NCBI GenBank assembly: GCA_003142815.1
Contig: PLNP01000044.1
Location: 184,434-248,433, forward strand
Direction of reading: 5' to 3'
Origin: Rhodanobacteraceae bacterium
GTDB lineage: Bacteria; Pseudomonadota; Gammaproteobacteria; Xanthomonadales; Rhodanobacteraceae
Length of the DNA stretch: 64,000 nt
This document shows positions 38,733-50,544 of the stretch, one piece after another. How positions within the stretch are numbered: the first letter of the stretch is position 1; each line of letters starts with the position of its first letter. The notes beneath the pieces were generated by a model. The model was not told where the DNA came from, did no database searches, and saw only the letters and a list, made by a program, of their open reading frames with translations. A program made the translations under genes and the position numbers.

Positions 38733-40901
38733 ATGGCCACGCCTGCGACCAAGCGCACGCGGTTGCCGACGGTGAGCCAGCCTCTCGCCGACGTGCGGGC
38801 GCTTGAACTCCAGCTCGAGGCCTATCTTCCGGCCGAGCAGATCGCGCGGGTGCGCAAGGCCTACGAAATAGGCGCATCGGCCCACGCCGGCCAGACCCGC
38901 AAAAGCGGCGAACCCTACATCACCCATCCGGTCGCGGTCGCCAGCATCCTTGCTGATTTGGGCATGGACGCCGAGACGATCATCGCAGCGATCCTGCACG
39001 ACACGCTCGAAGACACGGAACTCACCGTCGCACAGATCGGCGCCGAGTTCGGCCAGACCGTGATCGAACTCGTCGACGGTGTTACCAAGCTCGACAAGGT
39101 GCGTTTCCGTAGCCGTCAGGAAGCGGCCGCGGAGAGTTTCCGCAAGATGCTGCTGGCGATGGCACGCGACCTGCGCGTGATCCTGATCAAACTCGCCGAC
39201 CGCCTGCACAACATGCGCACGCTCGGTGCGATGGATGCCGGCGCGCGCCGCCGCATTGCGCGCGAGACGCTCGACATCTACGCCCCGATCGCGCAGCGCC
39301 TCGGCATGAACCGCTTCAAGGCCGAGTTGCAGGATCTCGGTTTTCGCGCGCTCTACCCGGATCGGCACCGCGTTGTCGCTGAGCGCATCCGCGCCGTACT
39401 CGGCAATCGCCGCGAGGCGATGGCGCGCATCGAGGTCGCGCTCGAAGCACGCCTCGCCAGCGAGCAAATCGCGCATCGCGTGGTCAGCCGGATCAAATCG
39501 CCATACAGCATTTATTCGAAGATGCGCAACGAGCACAAGTCGTTCGCGCAGGTGATGGATGTGTACGGCTTCCGCGTCGTCGTCGACAGTGCACCGCAGT
39601 GCTACCACGCGCTTGGTGCGGTGCATAGCCTGTACAAGCCGCTGGACGGGCGCTTCCGCGACTTCATCGCGATCCCGAAGGCGAACGGCTATCAGTCGCT
39701 GCACACGGTCCTGTTCGGACCGTTCGGCGCGCCGATCGAGATCCAGATCCGCACTGAGGACATGGACGCGGTTGCCGACCGCGGAGTCGCCGCGCACTGG
39801 GCCTACAAGACCGATGCGATGCCTGCCAACAGTGCGCAATCGCGCGCGCGCGAATGGGTGTCCGGCCTCGTCGACCGCGAGACGCAGACGCCCTCGTCGC
39901 TGGAGTTCATCGAGAACGTCAAGATCGATCTGTTCCCGGATGAGGTTTACCTGTTCACACCGAAAGGGCAGATCCTCGCCCTGCCGCGCAACGCGACCGC
40001 GCTCGACTTCGCCTATTTCGTGCACACCGATGTCGGTACCCATGCGGTCGCCGCGCGCGCCGACAAGAAGCTGGTGCCGCTGCGCACTCCGCTGGTCAGC
40101 GGCCAGACCGTGGAAATCGTCACCGCACCGTCGGCAATGCCGAGCCCACAGTGGCTGGGCTGGGTTGTTTCCGGCCGCGCGCGTACCGCGATCCGCCATC
40201 ACCTGAAACACTTGCAGCACGAGGACGCGGTCGAGTTCGGCCATCGCATGCTTGATCGCGCAATGGATGCGCTCGATGGATCGCTGGAGAGCATTCCGCC
40301 TGCGGTACTCGATCGTTTCCTCGCCGAACAGAAATTCAAGCGGTTGGAGGAATTGCTCGCCGATATCGCGCTCGGCAATCGCGTCGCCGATACGGTCGCA
40401 CACACGTTGCTGTCTGCGCAGGGCGAGCATCCCCACGTCGCGCACCTGCGCAGCAGTGAGAAGATACTGATCACCGGCGCCGAGCGCGGCGTGCTCAGCC
40501 TCAGCAACTGTTGTCACCCGCTGCCCGGCGACGAGATCATGGGTTATCTCTCGGCCGGCAAGGGCATCGTCGTGCACCGCGTCGAATGCCCGAACGTGCC
40601 GGAGCTGCGCAAGTTGCCGGAACGCTGCATCGAAATCGCCTGGGACGCAGATGTGCAGGGCGACTACAAGGTCGAGCTGCGCATCGAAGTCACGAACAAA
40701 CCCGGTGTGCTCGCCCAGGTTGCTGCGGCGATCGCGGAAACCGGTTGCAACATCGAGAACGTCGAGTACAAGGAACGCGACGTGATGACCGCGACGATGT
40801 TGTTCACGGTCGAGGTCAAGAATCGCAAGCACCTCGCCGACGTCATGCGCCGCGTGCGCCGGCTGCAGGTGGTCACCGCGGTACGCCGGCATCCGGTTTG
40901 A
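38733..40901 (+). CDS. spoT: Bifunctional (p)ppGpp synthetase/hydrolase
   Basis: HD domain [43 protein letters not shown] and ACT domains. Confidence 0.96.
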   Translation: MATPATKRTRLPTVSQPLADVRALELQLEAYLPAEQIARVRKAYEIGASAHAGQTRKSGEPYITHPVAVASILADLGMDAETIIAAILHDTLEDTELTVAQIGAEFGQTVIELVDGVTKLDKVRFRSRQEAAAESFRKMLLAMARDLRVILIKLADRLHNMRTLGAMDAGARRRIARETLDIYAPIAQRLGMNRFKAELQDLGFRALYPDRHRVVAERIRAVLGNRREAMARIEVALEARLASEQIAHRVVSRIKSPYSIYSKMRNEHKSFAQVMDVYGFRVVVDSAPQCYHALGAVHSLYKPLDGRFRDFIAIPKANGYQSLHTVLFGPFGAPIEIQIRTEDMDAVADRGVAAHWAYKTDAMPANSAQSRAREWVSGLVDRETQTPSSLEFIENVKIDLFPDEVYLFTPKGQILALPRNATALDFAYFVHTDVGTHAVAARADKKLVPLRTPLVSGQTVEIVTAPSAMPSPQWLGWVVSGRARTAIRHHLKHLQHEDAVEFGHRMLDRAMDALDGSLESIPPAVLDRFLAEQKFKRLEELLADIALGNRVADTVAHTLLSAQGEHPHVAHLRSSEKILITGAERGVLSLSNCCHPLPGDEIMGYLSAGKGIVVHRVECPNVPELRKLPERCIEIAWDADVQGDYKVELRIEVTNKPGVLAQVAAAIAETGCNIENVEYKERDVMTATMLFTVEVKNRKHLADVMRRVRRLQVVTAVRRHPV

Positions 40902-40989
40902 ATCCGGGGATATCGGGATAGCGGATGGCAAAAGCGGTCAAGCTCGCCTTACTATTCCCGACTCGCCATTCCCGATTTCCGGAGTTTCC

Positions 40990-41376
40990 ATGACCAGCAC
41001 GATCATCCACACCGATCAAGCGCCCGCCGCGATTGGTCCGTACTCGCAGGCGGTCCGCGTCGGCAATACGGTTTATCTGTCCGGACAGACGCCGCTTGAT
41101 CCTGCCACCGGCGAGATGGTAGAGGGCAATATCTCGGCTCAGGCGCGGCGCGTGTTCGACAACCTGCAGGCGGTCTGCGCGGCTGCTGGGGGCTCGTTCA
41201 GTGATGTCGTGAGAGTCGGCATCTACCTCACCGATCTCGCCAACTTCGCCGCAGTCAACGCGGTGATGAAGGAATACTTCCGCGAATCGTATCCAGCGCG
41301 CTCGACGATCGGCGTGCGCGAGCTGCCGCGCGGCGCCGCTGTCGAGGTCGATGCGATCATGGTGCTCGCCCAATAG
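40990..41376 (+). CDS. ridA: RidA family enamine/imine deaminase
   Basis: [54 protein letters not shown]. Confidence 0.94.
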   Translation: MTSTIIHTDQAPAAIGPYSQAVRVGNTVYLSGQTPLDPATGEMVEGNISAQARRVFDNLQAVCAAAGGSFSDVVRVGIYLTDLANFAAVNAVMKEYFRESYPARSTIGVRELPRGAAVEVDAIMVLAQ

Positions 41377-41509
41377 CTCCGCTGCCGTTTGCGCTTACCC
41401 ACGGCTTCGCGACGTTGTAATCCGGCGGTGCCGGCAAAGGGCGCTACGCGTCCTCTCTAAACGATTGTGATTCCACGGCACTGCCATGCTCGGTTAGGCT
41501 TGGCCCCGC

Positions 41510-43621
41510 ATGCCACGCCCCGCCCGCCATTCCGCTGCCGCCATTGAGGACGCCGGTCTCGTACCAGTGACGGCGCTGGCGGGTGTCGGCCCGTCGCTGG
41601 CTAAGGCGCTCGCGCGGCTCGGTCTCGAGCGCGTGCAGGATCTCTGGTTTCACCTGCCGCTGCGCTACGAGGATCGCACGCGGATCACGCCGATCCGTGA
41701 CCTCGCGATAGGCGAGAGCGCGCAGGTCGAGGGTGTCGTCGAGGCGGTCGAGCGCGGCTTCCGCTATCGGCCGCAGTTGCGCGTCGCGATCGGCGACGAC
41801 TCGCATGCGACGCTCTCCTTGCGCTTCTTCCACTTCAATCGCGCGCAAGCCGAGCAGTTCGCGCCGGGCGCGCGCTTTCTCTGCTACGGCGAGGTCCGAC
41901 ATGGCACGCAGGGGCCGGAGATGGTGCATCCCGAATACCGGCGCGTGCTCGGCGCGGCCAGTGTCGCGACCGAGGAACGCCTGACGCCGATCTATCCGAC
42001 CACCGAAGGCCTCGGCCAGAAGCGTCTGACCGGCGTGATCGCGCGCGCTCTCGAACGCCTGCCCGATGCCGAGTCGCTCGAATTGATTCCGATCGAGGTG
42101 CGTGCGTCCCTGCAACTCGCCTCGTTGCGCGAGGCACTGCTGACCGTGCATCGCCCGGCAGCGGATGCCGACATCGCCGCGTTTGCGCTTGGGGCGCATC
42201 CAGCGCAGCAGCGGCTCGCGTTCGAGGAATTGCTGACCCACCACTTGAGCCTCAAGCGTTTGCGCGCGCAGGTGCGCCGACATGCGGCGCCCGCACTGGT
42301 CGGCGATGGCGCAATGCGGTCCGCGCTGCGCGCGAACCTGCCGTTCGCGCTGACCCGCGCGCAGCAGCGCGTGATCGCCGAGATCGAACACGATCTCGCC
42401 AAACCGGTGCCGATGCTGCGCCTCGTGCAAGGCGACGTCGGCTCCGGCAAGACCGTCGTTGCCGCGTCGGCTGCACTGGCCGCGGTCGAGGCCGGCTGCC
42501 AGGTCGCACTGGTTGCGCCGACCGAGCTGCTTGCCGAACAGCACTGGAACAATTTCCGGAACTGGATGCAGCCACTCGGCATCGAGCTGGTCTGGCTCGT
42601 CGGCAAAGTGCTCGGTCGCGCGCGCGAAGCGGCACGTGCGGCGGTCGCAAGCGGAGCGCCGATCGTGATCGGCACGCACGCGCTGATGCAGGAAGGCGTC
42701 ACGTTCCGTCATCTCGGCCTCGCGATCATCGACGAGCAGCACCGTTTCGGCGTGCATCAGCGCCTCAGCCTGCGTGACAAGGGCCGCAATGGCGACGTGG
42801 TACCGCACCAACTCGTGCTGACTGCGACGCCGATTCCGCGCACCCTGGCGATGACCGCATACGCCCATCTCGATGTGTCGGTGATCGACGAACTGCCTCC
42901 CGGGCGCACGCCGGTGCAGACTGTCGCAATCTCGAATGCGCGTCGTGGCGAAGTCATCGAGCGCATCCGCGCGGCCTGTGCCGAAGGCCGCCAGGCGTAC
43001 TGGGTCTGCACCCTGATCGAGGAGTCCGAGCAACTTGAAGCGCAGGCGGCCGAAGTTGCGTACGCCGAGCTGACCGCAGCATTGCCGGACTTGCGCATCG
43101 GTCTCGTGCATGGCCGTCTTAAGCCGAAAGAGAAAGTGGCGGCGATGGATGCGTTCAAGGCCGGCGATTCGCGCGTGCTGATCGCGACGACCGTGATCGA
43201 GGTCGGCGTCGACGTGCCAAACGCGAGCCTGATGGTGATCGAGAACGCGGAACGGCTTGGTCTCGCCCAGTTGCATCAGCTGCGCGGACGGGTCGGCCGC
43301 GGCAGCGCGGCGTCCAGTTGCGTGCTGCTTTACCAGACGCCGCTGTCGCGCGCCGCGCGAGCGCGCCTCGAAGTCATGCGCGAAACCAGCGACGGTTTCC
43401 GTATCGCTGAAAAGGATCTGGAGTTGCGCGGCCCCGGCGAACTGCTCGGCACGCGCCAGACCGGCCAGCTCCAATTCCGCGTCGCCGATCTCGTCCGCGA
43501 CGCGGCGTTGTTGCCTTCGGTGCAGCGCGTTGGCGAGGCACTTCTGCGCGATCATCCCGATCTTGTCCAACGCCTGATCGCGCGCTGGATCGGCGGCGCG
43601 GCGCGGTATGCGGGAGCTTGA
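41510..43621 (+). CDS. recG: ATP-dependent DNA helicase RecG
   Basis: LVQGDVGSGKTVVA; IIDEQHRFGVHQR; LTATPIPRTLAMT; QLHQLRGRVGRG. Confidence 0.97.
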   Translation: MPRPARHSAAAIEDAGLVPVTALAGVGPSLAKALARLGLERVQDLWFHLPLRYEDRTRITPIRDLAIGESAQVEGVVEAVERGFRYRPQLRVAIGDDSHATLSLRFFHFNRAQAEQFAPGARFLCYGEVRHGTQGPEMVHPEYRRVLGAASVATEERLTPIYPTTEGLGQKRLTGVIARALERLPDAESLELIPIEVRASLQLASLREALLTVHRPAADADIAAFALGAHPAQQRLAFEELLTHHLSLKRLRAQVRRHAAPALVGDGAMRSALRANLPFALTRAQQRVIAEIEHDLAKPVPMLRLVQGDVGSGKTVVAASAALAAVEAGCQVALVAPTELLAEQHWNNFRNWMQPLGIELVWLVGKVLGRAREAARAAVASGAPIVIGTHALMQEGVTFRHLGLAIIDEQHRFGVHQRLSLRDKGRNGDVVPHQLVLTATPIPRTLAMTAYAHLDVSVIDELPPGRTPVQTVAISNARRGEVIERIRAACAEGRQAYWVCTLIEESEQLEAQAAEVAYAELTAALPDLRIGLVHGRLKPKEKVAAMDAFKAGDSRVLIATTVIEVGVDVPNASLMVIENAERLGLAQLHQLRGRVGRGSAASSCVLLYQTPLSRAARARLEVMRETSDGFRIAEKDLELRGPGELLGTRQTGQLQFRVADLVRDAALLPSVQRVGEALLRDHPDLVQRLIARWIGGAARYAGA

Positions 43622-43625
43622 GCTT

Positions 43626-44372
43626 ATGACGGGCTGGTCCAGCCGAGTGCGCGCGGGCGTCGCCCTGCTGAATCCGCGCGAGTTCGCGCTGGCGCTCGCG
43701 CGTTGTCCCTATTGTGGTCCCAGCGTGTTCGTGCGCCTGCGACGCGAGGAGACTGGCGTGCGTTGCACGCGTTGCGCCGCCAGTGCGGTGCACCTCGCGC
43801 TCGGCTGGGTTTTGCGTGATCGCGTGGTGCGTCTCGGCGACTGCGACGCGTGCGAATTGTCGGCACGCGGACCGCTGGTCGCATTCCTCCGTCGCTCTGC
43901 GCGCAGCCTCGCGACCTCGGAATACTTCGCCGATATCGCGCTTGGCACGTCGCGCGATGGCGTCCGCTGCGAGGACGTCCAACGGCTGACCTACGCCGAT
44001 GCGAGTTTCGATCTCGTCACCCACACCGAAGTGCTCGAACACGTGCCCGATGATGCGCGCGCTTTCATCGAGCTCTCGCGCGTGCTGCGAGCGGGCGGCG
44101 CCACGATATTCACCGTGCCGATGCATGAGGGCGAATGCACGGTCGAGCGCGCGCGATTGCGCTATGGCGTGATCGAACACCTGCACGCGCCGGTCTACCA
44201 CACTGATCCTCTGCGCGCCGGGGCCGGTATCCTCGCGTTCCGCGACTACGGCTACGACATCCTCGATCGCTTGCGCAGCGCCGGCTTTGCCGAGGCCGTG
44301 CTGGTGACGCCCGTGCAGCGCATTCCGTGGATCGTTCCCCGCGCGGTCGTGGCCGCGCGCAAATCCGCATGA
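43626..44372 (+). CDS. Class I SAM-dependent methyltransferase with N-terminal Cys-pair (zinc-ribbon-like) segment
   Basis: CPYCGPSV...VRCTRCAAS; FDLVTHTEVLEHVPDDARAFIELSRVLRAGGATIFTVP. Confidence 0.82.
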   Translation: MTGWSSRVRAGVALLNPREFALALARCPYCGPSVFVRLRREETGVRCTRCAASAVHLALGWVLRDRVVRLGDCDACELSARGPLVAFLRRSARSLATSEYFADIALGTSRDGVRCEDVQRLTYADASFDLVTHTEVLEHVPDDARAFIELSRVLRAGGATIFTVPMHEGECTVERARLRYGVIEHLHAPVYHTDPLRAGAGILAFRDYGYDILDRLRSAGFAEAVLVTPVQRIPWIVPRAVVAARKSA

Positions 44373-44382
44373 AGGACTCGCC

Positions 44383-45321
44383 GTGCAAACCCGTGAACTG
44401 CTGATCGATACCGACCCCGGCGTGGACGACGCGTTGGCGATCCTGATGGCGCACGCGCATGCCGACGTGGTCGGTCTTTCGATCGCGGCCGGCAACGTCG
44501 GGCTTGCGCATACGGTCGGCAACGCGTTGAAGCTGGTCGAGGTGATCGGCGTCGACACGCCGGTCTTCGCGGGCTGCCCGGTTCCATTGATCCTGCCGGC
44601 TGGCGATGCCGGCTTGGTGCACGGCGCGGATGGTTTCGGTGACACGGGTTATCTGCCGTGCACGCGTCGTGCGGCCGATGAACATGCGGCAGCGGCGATC
44701 GTTCGTCTCGCACACGAACGGCCCGGCCGTCTGACCCTTGTCGCGCTGGCGCCGTTGACCAATATCGCGTTGGCATTGCGCCTCGATCCGCAATTGCCCT
44801 CGCGCGTCGCGCGACTGGTCATCATGGGTGGCGCAGTGACCGGACGCGGCAATACGCATCGAGTGCCGGCCGAGTTCAATATCGGTTTCGATCCGGAAGC
44901 CGCGCACGTCGTGTTCTCGACGTGGCCCGCATTCGATCTGGTCGATTGGGAGGCGTGCCTGCGCCACGCGATGGCGTTCGACCGCTTCGACCGGATAGTT
45001 GGGAGCGGCGATGCACGCGCGACCTTTTACGCCGCGATTTCGCGCAACGCGCGCGCGTTCAACCAGGCTCAAGGTCGACACGGCATGATCGCGGCGGATG
45101 CATTGGCGATGGCAGTCGCGTTGGACCCGGGCATCATCCGGCGCGCCGAAAGCCACCATGTCGGCATCGAACTGGGTGGCACGCTGACGCGCGGCGCGAC
45201 TGTCGTCGATTGGGAGGACCGCATGGACCCACCGGCGAACGCGCGCATCGTGCTGGATGTCGACCAAGGGCGCTTCGAGGTGATGGTCGCAAGGGCGCTG
45301 GGTTCGCCCGTGCTGGCCTGA
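44383..45321 (+). CDS. Nucleoside hydrolase
   Basis: LLIDTDPGVDDALAILMAHAHADVVGLSIAAGNVGL; MGGAVTGRGNTHRVPAEFNI. Confidence 0.92.
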   Translation: MQTRELLIDTDPGVDDALAILMAHAHADVVGLSIAAGNVGLAHTVGNALKLVEVIGVDTPVFAGCPVPLILPAGDAGLVHGADGFGDTGYLPCTRRAADEHAAAAIVRLAHERPGRLTLVALAPLTNIALALRLDPQLPSRVARLVIMGGAVTGRGNTHRVPAEFNIGFDPEAAHVVFSTWPAFDLVDWEACLRHAMAFDRFDRIVGSGDARATFYAAISRNARAFNQAQGRHGMIAADALAMAVALDPGIIRRAESHHVGIELGGTLTRGATVVDWEDRMDPPANARIVLDVDQGRFEVMVARALGSPVLA

Positions 45322-45427
45322 AACATCCTTCCGGCCACAGCCTGGCCTGCCCAAAGCTTGCGTGAAAAGCAGTCGGCAGGGTAAACTGCCGTCCTTTTAT
45401 CCGCCGCCAAGTCATTGAGCAGAGCCC

Positions 45428-45670
45428 ATGAAAGCCGACATCCATCCAACGTACAAGCCGGTCGTGTTCCAGGACATCTCCAGCGATTTCTCGTTCCTGA
45501 CCCAGTCGACGATGACCGGCAAGGACACCATCAAGTGGGAGGACGGTCAGGAATATCCACTGATCAAGGTGGAAATCTCCAGCCATTCGCACCCGTTCTT
45601 CACCGGCAAGCAGAAGATCGTCGACACTGCCGGTCGCGTCGACAAGTTCCGTCGCCGCTACGCGAAATAA
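45428..45670 (+). CDS. rpmE2: 50S ribosomal protein L31 type B
   Basis: [29 protein letters not shown]...[32 protein letters not shown]; lacks the zinc-binding CxxC. Confidence 0.95.
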   Translation: MKADIHPTYKPVVFQDISSDFSFLTQSTMTGKDTIKWEDGQEYPLIKVEISSHSHPFFTGKQKIVDTAGRVDKFRRRYAK

Positions 45671-45738
45671 GCACAGGATGCGCCTGTCCCGGCTGTGCAG
45701 GAATGCACGTTGAGCCGGAGGCGAGCGCCTGATTGCAA

Positions 45739-45770
45739 TCAACCAAACGCCGGCCCTGGGCCGGCGTTTG
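45739..45770 (+). terminator. Hairpin terminator after rpmE2
   Basis: aaacgccggccctgggccggcgttt; short T content downstream. Confidence 0.6.
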
Positions 45771-45958
45771 CGTTTCCTGGCAAGCGAAAAGCGCGGAGTT
45801 CTGTGCAAGCGCGAACACGTCATAGGGCCGGCACGGGCGCTCGCATATGGTGCTGTGCAATAATTATGCGTTGACCGTAGCATCGTGGTCGTTCCCGTTC
45901 GTCGCGCGTTGCCCTGCCATGGCGTGTAGCGCGGCGCCACGCAGCCAGGAGTTCCGCC

Positions 45959-47251
45959 GTGTCCGATAAAACCGTCCAGATCACCGATTCCGCCACGAAC
46001 AAGACCGCCACGTTTCCGATCGTGACCGGCACACTTGGTCCCCCGGCCATCGACATCGGCAAGCTCAACAAGGAAACCGGCTACTTCACGTTCGACCCGG
46101 GTTTTGCGGCGACCGCTGCCGCGCGCAGCGCGATCACTTTCATCGACGGCGATGCCGGCGTACTGCTTTATCGCGGCTACCCGATCGACCAGCTCGCCAA
46201 GCAGTCGAATTTCCTTGAAGTTTCTTATCTGCTACTCAACGGCCAACTGCCCGACAAGGCGAAATTCTCAGCGTTCGAGGACGAGATCACGCATCACACG
46301 ATGATGCATGAGGCGCTGAAGAACTTTCTGCACGGCTTCCATCACGACGCGCATCCGATGGCGATGTTGTGTGGATCGATCGCGTCGCTGTCGGCCTTCT
46401 ATCACGACACACTCGACATGGACGATCCAGAACAGCGCCGCCTCGCGGCGATCCGCCTGATCGCGAAGATGCCGACGATCGCCGCGGCCGCGTACCGTTA
46501 TTCGATCGGCTGGCCGATCCGTTATCCGCGCAACAACCTCGACTACGTGACGCGCTTCCTGCACATGATGTTCGAGGTGCCGAGCGAGCCGCTGCAACTG
46601 AGTCCGATCGTCGCGAAGGCGCTCGATTTGTTGTTCATCCTGCACGCGGACCACGAACAGAACGCATCGACCTCGACCGTGCGCCTGGTCGGCTCGACCG
46701 GCGCGAATCCGTATGCCTGCGTCGCCGCCGGCATTGCCGCGCTGTGGGGGCCTGCGCACGGCGGCGCCAACGAGGCGGTGCTGAAGATGCTGGCCCAGAT
46801 CGGTGACGCGAAGAACGTCGGCAAGGCGGTCGAGAAGGCCAAGGACAAGAACTCCGGCTTCCGCCTGATGGGCTTCGGCCATCGCGTCTACAAGAACTTC
46901 GATCCGCGTGCCACGATCATTCGCGACATGTGCCACAAGCTGCTGGCCGACCTCAACGTCAACGACCCACTGCTCGATGTCGCGATGGCGCTCGAAGAGG
47001 TGGCGCTCAAGGATTCGTACTTCGTCGAACGCAAGCTCTATCCGAATGTGGATTTCTACTCAGGCCTGATCTACAAGGCACTGAAGATCCCGACCGAGAT
47101 GTTCACCGTGATGTTTGCGATTGCGCGCACCTCCGGCTGGGTCGCGCATTGGCTCGAACAGCACCTCGACCCGGAAACCCGCATCGGCCGACCGCGCCAG
47201 ATCTATACGGGTTCGGTGAAGCGCGACTATGTGGGGTTCGACAAACGCTGA
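45959..47251 (+). CDS. gltA: Citrate synthase
   Basis: GTG start; [89 protein letters not shown]. Confidence 0.97.
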   Translation: MSDKTVQITDSATNKTATFPIVTGTLGPPAIDIGKLNKETGYFTFDPGFAATAAARSAITFIDGDAGVLLYRGYPIDQLAKQSNFLEVSYLLLNGQLPDKAKFSAFEDEITHHTMMHEALKNFLHGFHHDAHPMAMLCGSIASLSAFYHDTLDMDDPEQRRLAAIRLIAKMPTIAAAAYRYSIGWPIRYPRNNLDYVTRFLHMMFEVPSEPLQLSPIVAKALDLLFILHADHEQNASTSTVRLVGSTGANPYACVAAGIAALWGPAHGGANEAVLKMLAQIGDAKNVGKAVEKAKDKNSGFRLMGFGHRVYKNFDPRATIIRDMCHKLLADLNVNDPLLDVAMALEEVALKDSYFVERKLYPNVDFYSGLIYKALKIPTEMFTVMFAIARTSGWVAHWLEQHLDPETRIGRPRQIYTGSVKRDYVGFDKR

Positions 47252-47416
47252 CGCGGCGTAGATTGGGGTGAGCTTTGCGACTGTGAAGGCAGGATGCCGG
47301 AACGAACATTCGCGCAGCGAATGGCCCGAAGAGCGGGCCGCAGGAGCGGCCCGTAACCCCAACGCTTCACGCGTCCACATAGCGCTCTCGTTGGACATCG
47401 CTGCGCTCAGTCCAAC

Positions 47417-48052
47417 CTACATCGGCCGACTGCCGGCACCGATCAGGCCCTCCAGTGCGGCCAACGTCGCGCGCTGCGTCGGTTTCTCGCTGATCCGATC
47501 GAGTGGCGCCTGGCGCAACTGGTCGTACGGCAACACAGTGATGTCGATGGCCGTGCCATCGGCGCTGAACAGCAGGACCGGGAAGTCGCGTGTGGTTGTG
47601 CGGTCCAGACGCAGGCGGCGGCTGCGCTCTTCGTAGGGAATGCCGTTTTCGCGCAAGGTCGCGGTGACGTCGTCGGGCCGATCCGAGTAGAGATGCAGGC
47701 ACACCGCGGAATGCTCGTCGGCGCTGCCTTCGAGCACGGCGCCGACCAGGCGCGGTTCGTGATTTCTGAAAAACCGCATCGCCTCGCGTGCGACCTCGCG
47801 CAGCCGATGCAGCGTTTGTGACTGCGCGTCGCCGTGGAACAGGCGCTGATGTTCGCGCAGCGCCTCCTCGATTTCGCGGTTCGCAGGCAGGCTGCCTTCG
47901 TCGAAGATGCCGAGCCGCTCGGCGGCCTTGAGTTTGGCATGACCATAGTCGCGCAACCCACTTTCGGTCATCAGGCGCGCGGCTTCGATCGCGATGCGTC
48001 GCCGCGTTTGTTGTGCGCGCGGCGCGGGCTCGTTGCCGCGATAGCTGGCCAT
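47417..48052 (-). CDS. Hypothetical protein, nucleotidyltransferase-like
   Basis: 211 aa; MASYRGNEPAPRAQQTRRRIAIEAARLMTESGLRDYGHAKLKAAERLG; LVGAVLEGSADEHSAVCLHLYSDRPDDV. Confidence 0.6.
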   Translation of the reverse strand: MASYRGNEPAPRAQQTRRRIAIEAARLMTESGLRDYGHAKLKAAERLGIFDEGSLPANREIEEALREHQRLFHGDAQSQTLHRLREVAREAMRFFRNHEPRLVGAVLEGSADEHSAVCLHLYSDRPDDVTATLRENGIPYEERSRRLRLDRTTTRDFPVLLFSADGTAIDITVLPYDQLRQAPLDRISEKPTQRATLAALEGLIGAGSRPM

Positions 48053-50544
48053 CAGAACACGTCGTAGGCTTCGCGCTGTTCGCCGTTCTTGTCGTCAGTC
48101 GGCGGCGGCTGCGAAGCCAGCCGGCTCGCGTCTTCGGTCTTCATGACCTCGAGAATCGCACCGGGATCGCCAGCCGCGGCGAGCAGTCCGCTGGCTGCGT
48201 CGACGCGCACACGGGTGATGCCGGGCGGCATGTCGAACGATTGTTCCGGCACGCCCTTGAGCGCGCCGCGCATGTAATCGATCCAGATCGGCAGCGCCGC
48301 CTTGGCGCCGAATTCGCCGTGGCCGAGCGAGCTGAAATCGTCGAAACCGACCCAGCAGCTGGCGACAAGCTTGCTGTCAAAACCGGTGAACCAGGCATCG
48401 CGATGATCATTGGTCGAACCCGTCTTGCCGGCGAGATCGTTGCGTTTCAGGACCATCGCGGCGGCACCGGTGCCGCGGCGAATCACGTCGCGCATCAGCG
48501 AGGTAATGAGATAGGCATTGCGCGGATCGATCGCACGCGGCGCCAGATGCGGCTGTCCCGGCGTTTGCGATGGGGCAGTGGTGGTGCCTGCGTTCGCGCT
48601 ACGGATCGGGCTCAGCGCGCTGGTGGTGGCATCGGTTTTCGTTGCCGTTGGCGTGGCCGTCGAGGTCGCGACCTGACGCTCGGCGCAAGTGGCGCAGGCG
48701 ACCGCAGGATCGGCGCGATAGACGACCTTGCCGTCGCGGTCGTCGATTTCAGTGACGAGGTACGGATCGACGAGGTAGCCGCCGTTCGCGAAGACGGCGT
48801 AGCCGCGCGCCATGGCGATCGGCGCAACTGAAGCGGTGCCGAGCGCCATCGAGAGGTTTTCCGGAATCTGGTCGAGGCTGAGGCCGAAGCGGGTGATGTA
48901 CTCGCGCGCGTAGTGCACCCCGATCGCGTCGAGCAGGCGCACCGAGACCAGATTCACGGATTTCACCAATGCTTCGCGCAGGCGCATCGGACCCTGGAAG
49001 GTATCGTCGTCGTTCTTCGGCGCCCACACGCCGTCAGGCTTGGACGGATCGGGGAACTGCACCGGCGCGTCGTTGAGCACGGAGGCCGGCGTGAAGCCGT
49101 GGTCAAATGCGGCCGAATACAGGAACGGCTTGAAGCTGGAGCCGGGCGAACGCGAACTCTGCGTCGTACGATTGAATTTGCTGCGCAGGAAACTGAAGCC
49201 GCCGACCATGCTTTCGATCGCGCCATCCTCGGGATTCAGTGCGACCAGCGCGGCTTCTGCGGCGGGAATCTGGGTCAATTTCCAGGCGTCCTCGCCGTCG
49301 CGGACGAGGCGCACGATGTCGCCGCGTTTGAGCACGGCGGCGACGCTCTTGGGCACCGCGCCGCGGCGGTCTTCGTCCAGGTGCGGGCGCGCCCACTCGA
49401 TCGAAGCCAGATCCAGGGTGACGTCGTTGCCGTCGCCGAGATGGATCGACGCGCTCTTCGTATCGCTCTGGGTGACCAGGCCCGGGACGAGGTTGGCCAG
49501 CGGTCGATAGTCCTCGATCGCGGTATTCCACTCGACCGTGCCTGCGCCGGCGGCTAGGTCGACGTGCGCCTCGGCGCCGCGATAGCCATGCCGTTGGTCG
49601 TAGCTCTCAAGCCCATCGCGCAGCGCGTTGGTGGCCGCTTCCTGGCGTGTCGAATCCAGGGTTGTCTTGACCATATAACCATCAGTCAGCGCGTTGTTGC
49701 CGAGCCGATCGATCGCTTCGCGACGCACCAGTTCGGCGAAATAGGGCGCATCCACCTCGACCGGCGCCTCATGCGCCTGCGCGAGGTCCCGCTCATGCAT
49801 CGCCGCGTCGTAATCGGACGGGCTGATGAAATGGTTGTCGCGCATGCGCCCGAGCACATAGCCACGTCGCTCAAGCGCGCGTTGCGGGCGGCTGAGCGGA
49901 TTGCCGGTCGAGGGGAACTTCGGGATCGATGCCAGCATCGCGCATTCGGCGAGAGTCAGCTGGTCCAGCGTCTTGCCGTAATAAAACTCCGCCGCCGCGA
50001 CCACGCCGTAGGAGCGGTGGCCAAAGAAACTCTTGTTGAGGTACAGCTCGAGGATTTCGTCCTTGCTGAGCGCGTTCTCGATGCGGAATGCGAGGAATAT
50101 CTCCGACAACTTGCGCGTGTAGCTGACCTCCGGGCTGAGGAAGAACATGCGCGCGACCTGCTGGGTGATCGTGCTGCCGCCTGCGACGTGCTTGCTGCCG
50201 GTAGTCACGGTCAGCCAGACCGCGCGCGCGATGCCGCCGATGTCGATGCCGCTATGGGAGTAGAAATCGGCATCCTCGGCGGCGAGGAACGCGTGTTTCA
50301 GGCGCTCGGGAACGTCTTCGATGTGCACCGGCGTGCGCTTGGTCTCGCCGAACGTCTCAATCAGCTTGCCGTCGGCGGACCATACCCTGAGCGGCACCTG
50401 CAGACGCACGTCCTTGAGCGTTTCGACCGAGGGCAGCCGTGGCGCGATCAGCCAATAGACGGTGCCGAGTGCGAGACCGCCGAGAAGGATGCCGGCCAGT
50501 GCCAGATAGAGCGCATAGCGCAACAAGCGAAGAAAGAGGGTCAT
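48052..50544 (-). CDS. mrcA: Penicillin-binding protein 1A
   Basis: AFLAAEDADFYSHSGIDIGGIARAVW; GGSTITQQVARMFFL; RSPGSSFKPFLYSAAFDHG; KTGSTNDHRDAWFTGF; start placed at MTLFLRLLRYALY. Confidence 0.94.
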   Translation of the reverse strand: MTLFLRLLRYALYLALAGILLGGLALGTVYWLIAPRLPSVETLKDVRLQVPLRVWSADGKLIETFGETKRTPVHIEDVPERLKHAFLAAEDADFYSHSGIDIGGIARAVWLTVTTGSKHVAGGSTITQQVARMFFLSPEVSYTRKLSEIFLAFRIENALSKDEILELYLNKSFFGHRSYGVVAAAEFYYGKTLDQLTLAECAMLASIPKFPSTGNPLSRPQRALERRGYVLGRMRDNHFISPSDYDAAMHERDLAQAHEAPVEVDAPYFAELVRREAIDRLGNNALTDGYMVKTTLDSTRQEAATNALRDGLESYDQRHGYRGAEAHVDLAAGAGTVEWNTAIEDYRPLANLVPGLVTQSDTKSASIHLGDGNDVTLDLASIEWARPHLDEDRRGAVPKSVAAVLKRGDIVRLVRDGEDAWKLTQIPAAEAALVALNPEDGAIESMVGGFSFLRSKFNRTTQSSRSPGSSFKPFLYSAAFDHGFTPASVLNDAPVQFPDPSKPDGVWAPKNDDDTFQGPMRLREALVKSVNLVSVRLLDAIGVHYAREYITRFGLSLDQIPENLSMALGTASVAPIAMARGYAVFANGGYLVDPYLVTEIDDRDGKVVYRADPAVACATCAERQVATSTATPTATKTDATTSALSPIRSANAGTTTAPSQTPGQPHLAPRAIDPRNAYLITSLMRDVIRRGTGAAAMVLKRNDLAGKTGSTNDHRDAWFTGFDSKLVASCWVGFDDFSSLGHGEFGAKAALPIWIDYMRGALKGVPEQSFDMPPGITRVRVDAASGLLAAAGDPGAILEVMKTEDASRLASQPPPTDDKNGEQREAYDVF

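Noticed and set aside
38406-40931. 841-aa antisense ORF opposite spoT
   Set aside because: High-GC mirror-frame artefact; the sense frame is unambiguous SpoT, and the antisense product is His/Arg/Asp-rich without domain motifs.
41444-43570. 708-aa antisense ORF opposite recG
   Set aside because: Same artefact; sense strand encodes complete RecG helicase motifs.
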